Both the position numbers and the translations under genes were made by a program. The notes beneath the pieces were generated by a model. It was not told where the DNA came from and did no database searches. It was given only the letters and a program-made list of their open reading frames with translations. A stretch of 64,000 bases of DNA from Gymnogyps californianus (taxonomy: Eukaryota > Chordata > Aves > Accipitriformes > Cathartidae). Shown here in pieces: positions 1 to 13,382 of the stretch; position 1 is the stretch's first letter, and each line of letters opens with the position of its first letter. The stretch is taken from NCBI RefSeq assembly GCF_018139145.2, contig NC_059471.1:65978020-66042019 (forward strand), written 5' to 3'.

Positions 1-659
1 TGCTGATCTAAGTGTAAACCACTGCAAAGGGAGATGGTCACTAGTATTAATACACCAAACCTGATAAAATCCTGCTGGTGGTGATACCTCCACGGTTACT
101 TAAGTAAAGCTGTGGCCTTTTCTTTCAGATTTCAAGACAGTAGTCATTTTACCTGGAAGTGAAGGGGAGGGGAGAGCCTGGCACCCCTTGCCAGCCTTCC
201 CACATTCTCAAAGGGCCAAATTCTGCACCCACCTACAGGCTGGGAATTTCACCCATTGCATTTTTAATTCACAGGAGTGCCACTGACAGAGACTTTTACC
301 CCCACTGCTAAGCACGTCTTAAACCAACACCTCTTTAAACTAGTCAGATCTTCATTTACATTCAAAACAAAAGGAAGAGGAAACCACTAATAGGTGTAAC
401 TGCCAGCTGAATGGAAGGGGAGGGAAGAGGAGAGGTGAAATGCAGGAGAAGGGGCTGATAACAGAAAAGAACCTCTCTCTTCTGCTTATTTCCAGCCTTT
501 TGACGGGCTGGAAATATTTTTGTTTCCAGACAGGAAAACACAATTTGCCATCATTTCAAACAAATGAAGGTTCTCCACAAACCACAGTGGGGCTTTTGTC
601 TAGTTGTTTTTAAGGGATCCTCTATGCCAGTGGTTTTAATGCTGGTTAAAAACCTGCCA
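1..659. other. Non-coding flank with a possible ancestral repeat trace
   Basis: No gene is visible. Around 213-300 the sequence CCAAATTCTGCACCC followed by a TTCACCCATTG-like stretch resembles the start of an old dispersed repeat that I recognise from turtle, crocodile and bird genomes. The resemblance is partial. The open frames here are short and low-complexity. Confidence 0.3.
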
Positions 660-1330
660 TTTGACCAGGTTCTGTTTTTCGACTGATGAGTTGTCACATT
701 GCCTTGCATGAGGGTTAATCCCCCATTGTGTCGCCTATGCCACCGCAAAGAAGGACAGCAACGACAAATACGCAATTGCTGATAAAGCTTGTCTCTTCTC
801 GAAAAGCCCCGAGAGCCTGTGTCGCATGCTGATGGTTGTTTACCGCAGCAAAATGCTGAATGTCAATTTTAGGAAAGCGGTGTTTCAAAACTTTTTGCCT
901 TTTCTCCCCGTAAATCAGTTTGATTTCTCGCCGTTCCTTTACTACCCTTGACTCAATCATCCTTTTTAATAAGAGGGTTAGGGCTCTTGGGTGGTAAGCG
1001 GCGATAGATGCTCGAAAGTAGATTTGATGTTCCCATCATTAGACCATACTTGAAATGTCATGTCAGTGAAACTAATGAAATGGAGTGCCGTGACGTGAAA
1101 CTAATCAGACATGAGACAACTTTAGAGGGGGGGAAATAAGAGACCTGCAAAGATTTAAGCCAATCATAGTGCTCTCATTTTGCACCCTCTCCCTGAACAG
1201 CAAGGATTAATGGAAAGATGTAAGCGCTCTGATCTTTTCTGGCAAGACTGTTGTAGAAATAATCAATTAACCTTGGGAGATCAAATTGGCAGAGCTTAAG
1301 CGTGAAGTTATTTAAAATGCCAGATTATCT
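660..1330. promoter_or_regulatory. Candidate conserved non-coding element
   Basis: This block keeps more CpG dinucleotides than the AT-rich DNA around it (for example CGACAAATACGCAATTG near 760-776). It shows no repeat signature and no convincing reading frame. It has short motifs typical of developmental enhancers, such as AACTAATGAAATGG near 1070 and several TGACGTGA/TCATTAG-like sites. That combination is common in conserved vertebrate non-coding elements. Conservation itself is not visible in one genome, so this is inference from composition. Confidence 0.3.
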
Positions 1331-3479
1331 AGGCAGATGAATACATTTGTTGCAATACTAAAAGGAAAATGAAAGTATTTTTCCAAACTTCGTTTTTCTG
1401 AACTGATTTAACATTATTTCCCCAGGAGTCAACTCTGCCTTTTTCAGCGTGCACTTTAACACATTAGAACAAAATGAGATTTGATGTACTCCATAAAGAG
1501 ACTAGCGATTTTTCTCTCTTCCTTCATGGAGTGGGAGGGTTATTATAGAAAATAGCTTATAGTAACCTCATGCTTTTAGCTCTTTACTTTTGTTTATTTG
1601 ACAATTTGATTATTTGGGTTCCTGTCTCTGTGATGATTTTGGTTGGTTTACATTCTGGCTAAATCATCTGCTGCTTCATCTATGGAGTAAGAATTCCTTT
1701 TGTCCTTAAAAATACAAAGAATGTGAAATATTTTATAATATTGGTTATTTTTATCAAATACAAGAATCCAGTCAGATGTTCTTTAAACAATCAATTTAAC
1801 CTCATTTGGTCTGAAGAGACAGCAATTTTATTTTATTAAAATGCTTTGAGCTGTGTTATTCAGGCTAATAACCTCTCCACTATTTTATCACATTGTAATA
1901 AGGTGAGGACAACATAAAGTTCTAGCAGCATCAGGCTGTAACTCTAGGCCCATTGCTGCAAGCTTCAGCTGTGATCCAGCATGTAAGAATATGCTTAATG
2001 TAAGCACACAAGCAACAGCAATGCTTGTATGCTTGAAGGTAAGCATGCATACACACACAGGCTTAAGTCCTTCCTTTAAAGAGAATTTGTGAACAACTGC
2101 ATTGATTAAATTGGTACAGATTATTGTTACGAGAATGGCACAAATTTTACCACATGAATTTTAAATGAATCGTTTTGTTAAAGTGGAAAAGTTGTTGCAT
2201 TTCATCCCCTCACATTCATACTTTCATTCATTTAATCTTATTGTTACTTTTTCCTTCTTCATTTATTTCAGTGTTGCAGCAGTCTATATCAAATGCAGCA
2301 ATTTAATTTGAGAACACACTAGAGCTTAACCTGGCTTTTATTAGCTGAATTTATACATTTAACTCCAAGCTAAACAGAAAGTACAAATGCATTTAAGCCA
2401 GTAAGGAAACATTTGCACACAAAGACATATGGGCTGAATTGTAAAGGTACAGTGTGTAAACCAGCTCAGATGATTGATCAAATTCATCCAGCTGCACTTT
2501 GCTAGCAGCCACACTGGTTTCAGAAATTGCCATCCCCAACCATTTGTTCCCACACCACCACTGGAGGTTACATAGTGGAATAAAGTCATATATTTATGTG
2601 CACCGCAATCCCAGGCAAACTGAGACAGGTTATTTTAGCTAGTGGTAGTTGTGACTTGAGCTAACTCAGTTGTCTTTGCCTGAAGCAGGGCAGGGAACAT
2701 CCACTGAGCTCTTCTTCTGAGCTGCATTTCAGCTGGCGGTGACAAGCTGTTGGGAGTGCTGATGTGATCAGCCACTTCAGCTCACTCCAGAAAGGGCATC
2801 TGTCCATGCTCTCCTTCTTCCATCTCTTGACTATATACCCTCTCTTCACTCAGTCCTCCTCCAGACCATGATGCTGTCAGACTAAGAGGGAAATGAGGAC
2901 AGGAAGCAAAGGAAGCTCTTGGTGGGACTGGCACTCAAGACAGAAGACAAAAGGAATGGGGAACAGCTAGGACCAAAAACAATGTGTGAAGAAGGGGTTA
3001 GTTATGAAGCAGATGTTTGGGGAAATTATTCTTTGGACTTGGAAGAACTGAGAGGAAAAGTGATTTGGAAGCTCTTGAGCTTTTACATAGGGGCAGAAGT
3101 GCTAGAAACTGTCAGAAAAGGGATAGCTTTTATGGACAATGAGTCATTGAAAAGGATGACTACATGTCACAGAAGCCACAAAAACTATTGGCCAATCTCT
3201 GATTAAAGATACTCAACTGTCAGTCAAATGCTTTCTTAATATGTTTGTCAGTGACCACATGTCCTTCCTCAAGCTTAGGACAAACATGAATGAGACTTTT
3301 CGAAGGCTTTCAAGTAGCAGGATTCCTTTACAACATAGTCTGGCCAGGACAATTCATGGCAGCAGAAAATTACTGGATGTCTTAAAATTCTAAGAAGTCT
3401 GCAAAGGAGGAGCAAATGGGTTAGTAGCAAATGACATTTCTTCCAAAAGATTGAGCTGGAAGATAATTTGAAGACTAGA
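1331..3479. other. AT-rich non-coding DNA, no feature recognised
   Basis: Repeat-poor, AT-rich sequence. The open frames at 2359-2589, 2661-2849 and 2919-3206 show no domain, no signal peptide, and no flanking splice or codon pattern that would make them exons. The stretch from about 3360 may already belong to the degraded CR1 element that follows. Confidence 0.5.
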
Positions 3480-3950
3480 ATCCCCCACGCTTGGAAAAAC
3501 TACCCTGGAAAAGACTTAAGGGTCATGATGGGTAGCCAATTGAACATGAAGTCTCAGTCTACTACTGTGGTAAAGCACTAGTAAAGCTCTTCAACTCATA
3601 AAGAAACAGGAGTAGAAAGTAGGACTACTGGGATTGCTTTTCGGATCCTCTGCCTGTTTGTCGTGTCCTCAGTTCAAGAACAAGGATAATAAATTAGAGG
3701 GAATTTAAAGAAGAACCACAAGAATGTTTAAAAAGTTGGAAACATGATTTAGAGCAAGAGAAATTCAACTTGTTTAACTGAAAAAAAGAGAAGGTTAAGA
3801 GGGACTTGGGCAGTCTGAAAGTAGAAACACAAGAAGCAAAAATAAGCTAATGGAGGGCTCTTCTGACTAGAATACAAACAAGTGAAAGAACCGGGGTACA
3901 AAGTTAAAAGGTGACAAATAGAGTTCAGGAATAACATATTTGTCCTTAAC
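3480..3950 (+). mobile_element. Old, degraded CR1 LINE fragment
   Basis: The block follows the order of the CR1 ORF2 C-terminal coding region in DNA. A GACTTAAGGGTCATGATGG segment (near 3513) is followed by CCAATTGAACATGAAG (DxxLNM-like), then an AAGAACCACAAGAATG segment (near 3710) and an AGAGAAGGTTAAGAGGGACT segment (near 3787). The last two match the usual 'RRATKM... LEKRRLRGDL' part of CR1. All frames are broken by stops and indels, so this is a fossil. The boundaries are approximate and homologous sequence may begin near 3360. Confidence 0.6.
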
Positions 3951-6219
3951 AGTAAACGTAATTAGCTCCTCAAACAATCTGTAGCTATGGTTGATTCTCC
4001 ATCGCTGGGTATTTTTACTTGAGACTCGATGTTTTACGAAATACTATCCCTAACACCAAATAAAACTTATTCTACAAAGCCTACGGCCTGTGTTAACACC
4101 AGTAGTCCTAACAGATGACTGTAATAGCTCTTTCTGGCTTTACAATGTATGACACTTCTAACCAGTGATAAATGAACTGAAGCAAAGGAAAACTTTACAA
4201 AACCTATTCTAGAAGAAAAAAGCAACTACATAACTTCTTTTTTTAGAAGTCTTTTATTGTCATCACTTTCCCTTGGTTTTTAAAGTTCACTTCTCTATCG
4301 AATACAGCCACTTGTATACTGAAGCACTGTTGCATAGTAAATGGTTTTAATGCAGGTTTTTCTTTTCAAAGTCCAGCTTTAAGATAATACAATGGAAATA
4401 ATGGTGCTTGTGCCTCTCCTGGATAATCTGTGTTAAACAATCTCCAGCCACTGCCAACATGGCAGCACAAAGGGAGAGAAGTGCAGCAAGCCCATGGTGC
4501 GTCAACGGCACAAAGTCCCTATGAATGTTCTGGGTGATTTGTCCACTGGTTCTTGCTCAGCAAAACCACTTTTCTGTAGTCCACCTTTACAGGAACCCTT
4601 GGCCTTCATTGTTCTTGGCAAAAAACCACTAAAGGCAGCTGCCAAGGGGCGTGCCAGAAAGAATAGCGATGACTCAGGGAACTCTGCAAATTTTAAAAGC
4701 AAGAATGTACATTTCTAGCACGTCCCACAGTCTTACAGAGGGAATTCCAAGTAGCATACATTGCAGAGGTTGAAGCCCCACAGCTTGAAGGTAATGACTC
4801 TCTTCCATGCACGTAAGGGGAAAAAAAATGTATGTCCTGAAAACGTATCCTTGCTTTGAAAGTGGTGCTTGCTGCTCCCTTTCTTTTCTGTGCAAAGATG
4901 AGACAAGGCAAAGACAAGTCAGACCACGGTCAGAAAGCAAACTGTGTGTTTTCTCTGCAAGACTCCACTCTAAATGCACCACAGCAGACCTTAAACTGTA
5001 CGCAGAGTCTCAGCATAACGGGCGATGGCCTTGCTAAAACCATCAGCATTACATTGCTGCTTCAGTGTGTACACTGATTAATTGCAGTCAAATCCTTAGA
5101 TGCATTAGGATCAAACTGGCTTCTGTAAGAAGGAAGAATGCCTCTGCTGCCTTTCTTTCTCTGACTATTACCATGTATTACAGCCTCAGGGAAGTGCAAC
5201 CTGCCATCACATTTGTCCAGTGCAAGACTGATGGGCTTTGCCCCAGCAGATTCCTTTGGGATTATACTTAACAATTTTATACTTCTAATGCTGCTAAGTC
5301 GTTATTTTTCCCCAAGTAAATATAGTTTAAGGAGATGGAGAATTACATGATTGGTCTGCTTTCCCATGAAAACACCTGTTAGCATTTTTTCCTTGGATTT
5401 TCTGTTATTGTAGCACTAGAGTAGATGGTCTGTGAGAGAGAAAGTCCTTATTCTAGAAGAGATAACTAACATAAAAAGCAAAGGAAGTTATGGAAAAAAT
5501 AGCAACAGCATTCATTTAAAAAGCGCATCATTCCAAGCTTCTGTGAAACACATAGATGTAAACATGCTACCCACTGCCCTTAGGCACTGAAGAACAATCT
5601 GTACAGCAAGTCCAATCTGTGTAGCAATCAATGCAAGTCCAAATATTAGGTATCTGCTCCTGAAGACCTGTCTGCCTAGGCCTAGTGACATCTCCCATAA
5701 GACCAAATCTTCAACTCGCCTGTAGCTGCATGTAAAACCAGCAGAATGACACAGAAGTGTATCAGGCTAAGGAGCTGCTACCTGTGGCAGATTCGGCTTT
5801 TTTTTAAGATCCATGGGGGGTCAAACACAGTTAGAACAGGAATTTAGGAAAGAAAATTCCCTCCTGTTAGGCTCCTATACAACCTAAGTTTTCATGTCAA
5901 GAAAGGTAATACTTGTAGCACTTACCTTTACCCATCTACATGTAATACCTGGGTGAAAAGTATCTTGTAAGTGCAAAATGTTGTTATCATCCTCAGTTTA
6001 ATTTACAGTTATTAATTTGCTTTACTTTTGGATTGTAGGAAGTAAGCAATCAACCTTCTTGTGGAAGAGAGAACTTTGAAAACTTGCTCATGTTAATTCA
6101 GCAGCTGGTAACATTCAGACATTTTGGAAACAAGCCTAATGTTCTTTCAAACAAGAATTTAGCAAATAGAGCATACAAGGTAGCAATAATGTTTTACCTG
6201 TCAGACTTTTACTACGGGA
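3951..6219. other. Non-coding DNA with overlapping unassigned open frames
   Basis: Between 4494 and 5274 several overlapping frames of 60-100 codons lie on both strands. None has a recognisable domain, and mutual overlap on both strands is what chance gives in a stretch that happens to lack stops. A short inverted repeat ACTTCT-T6-AGAAGT sits near 4232. Nothing else is recognised. Confidence 0.45.
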
Positions 6220-6730
6220 AATGGGGCTTGGATGATGAGGAGAGAATACAGAAAACTAAAGGATAAAGGGAAGGAATAACAAGTGGAGAAAAACAGGAGG
6301 AGGGGGAGAAAAGAGATGGTTAAAGGAGAAAAATGTTTTGCAAGGACACAAAATGAAAGTAAGGTAACAGCTAGTTAGTGAATAAAAGGGCAAGAATCCA
6401 AGTTCTGTAATAAAGAAGTGATGAATTGAGGCAGCAAGAGAAAGGATTAGAATAGAGAAGCTTTAATATAATGTAGTTAGGAAAGAAGACTGTAAAAAAC
6501 TGTAAAGCATAAAACAGTGGCAGACAGAAGTGAATAAAAGGAGAGAGAAAAGGATGAAAACTGAAAACAAAAAAATGGATGGCATATGTCCATTTACTAA
6601 GCAGTCCACTGAAGGACGGAGGACTGGACAATAAATAAAATACAGTTTGCCTTTTCTATTCTTCTGTTTTACTGGATGACAAGAAATGGTAAAGACAGAG
6701 TTGAAATTAGTTGAGAAACAAATGGATAGA
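6220..6730. other. Purine-biased (A+G) tract
   Basis: About 500 bases in which the + strand is strongly enriched in A and G, with words such as AGGAGGAGGGGGAGAAAAGAG and GGAGAGAGAAAAGGATGAAA. The bias explains the phenylalanine/leucine/serine-rich open frame on the opposite strand (6371-6631), which should not be taken as a gene. Similar blocks occur near 21220-21570 and 32870-33000. Confidence 0.6.
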
Positions 6731-9700
6731 AGTCAGTACGTTTAATAGTCTGAAAATGCTATCTATCCATTAAGCATATTTTAGCCTGGATTCCTAAAAA
6801 GAGTAGCCTTATGTATTTTTGCTCTCCAACTATCCAGCTCTCTCGTCCTTACTAGCTTTTGCCAAGTCCAACCAGGAGTGTCTCAGAGATATTAAATGTT
6901 TCTTGTTTCAAGGAAAGCAGCCGCTATGAAGAGGCAAGAAATCCAAATCAATCCCTACCCATCAATGACAGAAGATTGCAGTACACGCACAGATGTTCTC
7001 TCTTCTGCAACTAGTAAATAAACACTGCGCAATTAATAAGCACAGATGCAGCACAGAATCACCCACAAGACATGCCGCCTCTTGTTCAGCTGGTGGTTGG
7101 AGACAGAAGAGAGAACTGAGGAAACTGGTGATCTGTAGAAGGCTCATCAGGGACCTTAAAAAATCTGGGAAGTTGTGGGGCACTGTAAGAAATGCTGGGG
7201 GGAGGTCAAAATATAGTAAAAGTGAGTTCGTGGAGAAGAACTGCAGCATGGGGACATGGGGAAGGAGATCCCTTGAGGACCTGGGGAGGGGCTAAGGCTA
7301 TTGTGGAGGGGAAGTCACAGGACACAGGGAGGAGAAGTGGAGTCCTTACAGCATGGTGCTGTAGGAATGTAGGATGTGAATCCATGGGAAGCCAGGCTTT
7401 CACCCATCCACTCCTCCTGAAACTGTTTGTTTCCTTAGCGACTTCACTACTGTGCTGATAAAAACTATATAGAATGAAATGCTGCTAGACTATTAAATGC
7501 TTACAGGCACTTAGAACAGTGTTTGAGGAAATTGTTCATAAAGTACAAATTTGTAAAGGAAAACAAGTGGAAGCTGTATTGCCTTTGAGGTGAAATGACA
7601 CTTTTCTAATCTTAGTTATGCCAGTATAAATCAGAAGTAACACCAGGCTGACCTGATGCGAGAAGTTTTATGATCATTGGCAAAAGATAAAAGATGCTTA
7701 TGCTGTACAACGATGTCCACATTTCATTATTTTAGCTATGTCAGGAATTCTGGATATTCGTTTGTAGAGAATAGCTTCCACTAGCACTTTAAAAAAAAGT
7801 AACCAGAAGGTCATCAACAAGGGAGCTGAGAGAATAATATATCATGAATAATGTATTAAATGATTTCAGTCTTTATCTATTAATGAATTATCTTCAATCA
7901 TCTTATAATTTTCTTCAATGTATTTGTAATTCAAAAGTACTCCCCATACAATTTCTCCAAAAAATTATTTCTCTAAATTTTTCTTGGTCTTTTTGTGGAC
8001 AGAAAGTAGCTGAAATTTGAATTCAATTAGTTTGTTTTTAATAGGACATACAGAGTAGGAGTTTCTGTTTCTGTTCCCTCACAAACACATTTCTAAGAAT
8101 CGTGTTACCTACACAGCATTAAACTTTTAACCATGCAATGTCTTCCTCTAATATTTTTTTTTAAATGTTCCATTTCCACCAGTACCCTAATACGATGTGC
8201 AGTGTGCTAGGGCAGTCACTGAAATTCAACACCTAGGGTCTACTGCCTGTTCTTGGCACAATTTTTTCTTCCTCAAAGAACAATCTCTGCTATGGGTGTT
8301 CACTCACCTCTTGAATAACTTAAGTGCTGCAAAGTCATAAAAAGAACCCTTTCTTTCAGAACACATCAAATGGTAGTGGTGTAGTAGCTGACCAGGCTTT
8401 TTTTTCCTGTATCAGGTATAAATAACTCCCAATGACCTTAATGAAAATCTTTGGTTGTCCGTGTATGTAAAGAAAAAAACACAAATTTTCATTCCTCTTT
8501 CCAGCACACCAAATAATATCTTGTACCCCACTGACACTTTTAAGATATTGTGAGTTGACTTTATCTTTACTTCTAATACTTTAAGTTATAATAGTGATGA
8601 CCATACTTGCATTGGAATTCTGCAGTCATAATATGAATGACTGAAAAAAAAGGTATTATTTTAAATTTTCATGGCATAGTCACAGAACCAATCTATACTG
8701 ACATGCCAAATAAAACCAACATATTTGTGTAGATACTTAGCTCACACAGCTCCTTCCAGTGTGCAGAGATGTGCAGAGGTCCCTTCCATGTGAAGATCCA
8801 ACAGCCTTTTCTGAAATATCTAGGGGTGAAGCAGTCTTACTGATTTGGAAAATATTGGCAAAGGCTGGCTCACTTTGAAATTCAGTTTTTCATCACTGAT
8901 TGTGATAAGTGTCTGGCAAGTCTGTATTATCTGTCCAAACTCTATGAACCTCTAGAGACACATCTATTGCTGTGTCTTCAGCAATAACTTTTTGGCCCTC
9001 GGTTAGTGGTGTCCACCTGGCATCTGTACATCTTTAATAATTTCTCAGAAAATATGTGTGCCTACCTGAGACACAGAGTAAAGAACATTCAAAAATTATG
9101 AATTCCCACATTCATGTCACGGCTGTGTTTTTTGAATGCCATTTAAAATAGGTTTCTAATAGGCAAAATGTGTCCATCTGCATCTCAAATTCACAGCACA
9201 GAATGACGTAATCTCTATCAAGTTGAAAGGAGAAAAACAACTTCAGACCTTCTGAATAACTGAGTGAGTCTGTCTGAGTCTGAGTCTTCTTCCAAGTTCC
9301 AAGCTCTTTTCTCTTGGTCACTCGCCTGTTCATTTTGTTGGCACAGTCTTTGTTTTTTTCCTCATCCTTATTTAGCCATATGCGATGCCACTAGCTACTC
9401 CGCCTAGGGCTCTGCCCAGCACCCAGCGGTGTGCGAGAGAGTTCATGAAGTCCATCGATGGACTTTGGATCAAGCTCTGACCGTATACTACAGCAGCTGC
9501 ACATCCTCTTCCGACTGCCCTTTCTGCTAACTTGATCGGCATGGAGAAAAACCCTAGTGGGAGGACACAAACATCTGTAATCGATGCTGACATCTAAGCA
9601 CAGACACTAAAATATTTTGGGTTTCTTGGCATCAGTTCTGGGAGGCAGCAGCTCACACTGAAAACACAGTATTTTTTTTTTTTTTCCTGGAAACATCAAG

Positions 9701-11015
9701 CATACTTTAATCCAAGTACTATTTTCTTGTGAATAGAATCAAAGAATTTAGGAAAGTACTCAGGGAGACAGAGTTTCCAGATTCGATTTTAATTAAAGGC
9801 TATAAATACTCATAAAGAGAGGCTGGCACTCAGCTTTAGGGATCAAGCTGAGTAATCCTCATCTGGAGCTTTCTTGTATTCATATGATCCGTGTTAGATC
9901 TTGATAAGACAGTGACTTATCTAAGGCAGAAACTTGCAAAATCTCCATCACATCAGAACAAAGCACATTCTGCCAGGCTTTTTAATACCAGAACAGGTCA
10001 GGCAGGCTCATCTCCAGACGGCTCCAATACCAACTGGAACCCCCCCTCTGCTCCCAAAGGACAGCATTCTCCAGTGACTTCAAACAGGTGTGAAATCCTG
10101 CCCGGCCCCATCTGTAGTGAGCACAAAACAGCCATCAGACAAAACCGAACCCGCAATTCCTAATCTGGTTGCTGGAACTCAGTCAGTGATCACCCACGGT
10201 GAGCAAGGAGCAAATGCAACAGGACCAACAGAAAAAAAAAGGAAAAGGCGGACTGGTCCCTTAGCACTACTCACACAAATCCCTCCAAATGCGACCGAGG
10301 AGTGTGATGTGCAGCAGATATGCTGTATCGCACAGACACAGGCATGCCTGCATGAATCGGAAAGACTGAATCCAGTGAGCAGAGTTTCAGCACGTGAGCC
10401 TTTCTGTGAGAGCAGAAAATATAAAGGGAGGGAGAGGAGCTAGTGATCATAAAACTTCCTGGCATCAGCTGACACAGCAAGGGCAGAAAGGACACATTTA
10501 ATTTTAATCTTTCCTCCACGTGAATGGTTTTTCCTTCCCCTCAAACACAGCAAAGATGCTTTCTCTGACCATATACTGTTCAGCAGGGACACTGCCTGAC
10601 TTAGTAAAGGCGATTTATGCTCATCTGGCAAAGTTGCCAATCTCCATTTGCAGGCTCAGACAGTCTGTGCCGGCTAACAAATGGGGGGCAATCGTGGGAA
10701 AAGAGGGGGAGACTCCAGCCCATACGAAGACTGCCCCTTCCAATAGCACATCTTTGTCCAGCTAGGTCAGATCCTGAGCACCTCAGCCTCCTTCCCGGCT
10801 TTTGCAACTGCTCTTTTAGACCATTTTGGCTCTATACATCAAGCGCCTGCCTGCACAGCCACCGCTCAGACCCTCTTTCAGCAAGTCTTCTCCAGAGGCT
10901 CCTTACTCCCATTGGGAATGACCTTCAAAATTCGACAGCTTTCCCCTGTTGCAGATTGCTTTAAAGATCACTTTTCCACAGAAGTGTACAAAATTACCAC
11001 CAGGTCTGGGTTTTT
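6731..11015. other. Non-coding DNA, no gene recognised
   Basis: Mostly AT-rich sequence with a moderately GC-richer part around 9890-10970, approaching the CpG island. The frame at 9372-9593 on the minus strand (73 codons, ending in a glycine/alanine-rich tail) and the overlapping frames at 9891-10964 show no family I recognise. A 7840-7960 stretch rich in TTAAT/AATTA words could be a further regulatory block, but the evidence is weak. Confidence 0.45.
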
Positions 11016-11046
11016 TATATATATATAAATATATATATGTATATAA
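11016..11046. repeat. AT microsatellite-like tract
   Basis: An interrupted (TA)n run of about 30 bases following a T-run. It is a simple low-complexity repeat. Confidence 0.8.
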
Positions 11047-11615
11047 AAAAAATTGTTAGCCTAACCCAAAATGTGTTCACTGGATTTGAAGTTAGAGGGT
11101 GAGAGAACTCCCATTGCATTTTACCTTCACAATGGTGCTGGAATGGTTGAATAAAGTGTGGCCCCGCTGCCCATATGCCATTCAGCTTCTGTCTGTCTTT
11201 TTGTTTACACTGGGAACACAATAGGAACTATAGTCCTTCCAATGCATCATTTATAAGTGTATTCTACCTCTGAATGTACAGACAGAACTGGCTCTGTGAA
11301 TGAGCTCTGTGAATATTGCCAAGACACTGTGCTTTGTTCAGCATTATTCTTCACAATAGATACCACACTTTGGAAGTAATTTTAAAAAGGGAATCAAAAT
11401 AGTGGTACTTTTAGCCTTTGTTTCTTTTATACCACACTGCATTCTCTGTCTCTCACTCAGCTGCTTCTATTATACTGACAAATTAAATAAACCACTCCAT
11501 TGCTAAAGAGGCTTGGGCGGGCTGGGCTTCGGTACACTGCCGCACTAGGAAGTTGAAATAAACATTTATGCCGGTTTTATTCTTAACAAATTTAAGCTAA
11601 CTTTAGTCAAGCATC

Positions 11616-11690
11616 TTTTTTTTTTTTTTTTAAAGAATGAACAAAGAAAGAAAGAGGGGAAGGGGGAAAAAAAGAAAGGAGTACTTCAAA
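11616..11690. repeat. T16 run followed by a purine tract
   Basis: Sixteen T residues (11616-11631) are followed by about 55 bases that are almost entirely A and G. The block is a polypyrimidine/polypurine low-complexity sequence. It has no sequence upstream that would mark it as the tail of a retrocopy. Confidence 0.7.
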
Positions 11691-12109
11691 TTTTTGAGCC
11701 GATCTGCAGCACCAAGGGATCTGGCATCTGAAGCAATGGAGTAATGAGAAGCCATGTGTCCAGGTAATGAGCCCGCTTTTTTAGTGCTCCACTATTTAGA
11801 AGCGCTGCAAGTTCATTCCTGCTGTGGGGCCTCTGGGAGAGTGACTTGGTGAGTTACGGGCAGAGTGGTATGGTGCAGACAGGGTCCGTTGCAGAGGCTC
11901 GCTGCAAGCAGCTTGCAAACTTCTGCAGCAAACTTTCAACTCGATCCGGGAGTTTACCTCTCCTGCTGCAGGCAGAGCTCTGTTTTGCAAGGCGTCTTGT
12001 TCGCATGCTGTTCAGCGTACAGAAATAAGGGCAGGTGGGGGAGTGCTGAGAAAAGTGTGCTGGATGGTGAGGGCAGGTCTGGCTGCTTACAGGCGTATAT
12101 TTATAGATA

Positions 12110-12480
12110 GATGGATAGGTAGAAAAATATGTTGACTTGTATTTTGGCTATAGACTCATATTCCCATTGCATCTGTCGCAAAGAGAGAAATAAGAAACTG
12201 AGGAGAGAGTGGCAATGCGACCTTTACCTGCGTCAAGGTGCTTTCTGACTTTGGCTCTTTTCTTCAGCAGGCAGTAAACGGAGAGAACAACTGGGGAGCA
12301 ATTTGTGGTGGTCTGCTTGTGTGTAGATTAGGTGTGAAAGGCCGTCCTCCACGTTTGCAAGCGCTGGTGTAGTGGTGGGGATGTACGCTGTTTATAAAGG
12401 CTTGTCCGTATAGTCCAGTATTCTCGAAAATACTGTCAAATGAACGGCGTTATTTTCCCAAATGAGATCAGAGTAATGAG
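12110..12480. promoter_or_regulatory. Candidate regulatory block upstream of the CpG island
   Basis: A repeat-free stretch with moderate CpG content and no reading frame, lying between AT-rich DNA and the CpG island. Its words (ATCTGTCGCAAAGAG, ATGCGACCTTTACCTGCGTC) are not low-complexity and do not belong to any repeat family I know. It may be the outer part of the promoter region. The call is inference from position and composition. Confidence 0.25.
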
Positions 12481-12642
12481 CATAACATTGCCCGGATTAG
12501 GGCTGAAAGCTCTTCCTGTACTCCTGGACTAGCAGTGTGTGAATAATGCAGGACGAGTCTCACCCCGCCGTGCCTTTCCCCTCCTCTCCTAACAAAGCAG
12601 ATGGACTGTGGGCAGGAGCCTGAGCTAGGGAGGGAAAATTTC

Positions 12643-12662
12643 TTTTTTTTTTTTTTTTTTTT
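12643..12662. repeat. T20 homopolymer
   Basis: An uninterrupted run of twenty T residues at the edge of the CpG island. Confidence 0.9.
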
Positions 12663-13382
12663 GCGGGTTTGTGTTTGTTTGGGGGGACCTTAGAAGCGGT
12701 CAGCTTCCGCCTAAAATCGCTGCTAAATGCCAGCCGGGGGCTTTGAAGACCCGAGCCTCCTCTCCGAGGCAGGGAGGCTGTGGCACTGGCTGGAGTCCCT
12801 TGGCCGGCCAGGCAGGGAGCAGCGCTGCCGGGGGAGCCATTAGCAGGGAGCGATCGGGGCTCATATTTTATTACTAAAGGAAGACTTTAAAAAAAGAGGG
12901 GGAGGGGGAAGAAAAGCACCTCAGGTGAAATTTCCTTCTATTGTCTAGCAAAATTCCCTTTAATTTGTCCCCAGGGACATCCAGCCGCCTTGCGATTCCC
13001 TGCTCGTCTCTGTCAACGCCAACGTCTGGGGGGGCTCCCTGGAGAAGGGAGTGGGGAAGCTGAAGGTCAGGGTTACCCACTGTGGCATGACTTTTAAGCT
13101 AAAGGGGTTTTTATTTCTCTTGTTGCCGTGTCAGGTTTAATTTGGTCTGCATTATTCTAAAAGGGTGGGCCTGCTCATGACAGGAGGGGGTTAAATGGGA
13201 TTACAAGCTTTAGAGGTTGTCAGCAGCCACTGCTGCCTGGGGATGTTAAATTGCGATTTAATGGTCAGCTTTATCTGTATAGTATCGGTGGAAATCTGCT
13301 GTTTTCAGCAACTTAATAGGCACTGTGTTTTCAGGAGGGGCCTTTTTTGGGGGGAAGGGGGGCCGGCGGGAAAAGCTGGCCC

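Noticed and set aside
4494..5274. Cluster of overlapping open frames on both strands
   Set aside because: Mutually overlapping frames without domains, splice signals or a repeat family; treated as chance.
6371..6631. Phenylalanine/leucine-rich minus-strand frame that resembles membrane segments
   Set aside because: It is the complement of a purine-rich low-complexity tract; hydrophobic composition follows from TTT/CTT/TTC codons.
9372..9593. 73-codon minus-strand frame with an alanine/glycine-rich end
   Set aside because: It looks protein-like by eye but no family, splice context or homolog is recognised; length is within chance.
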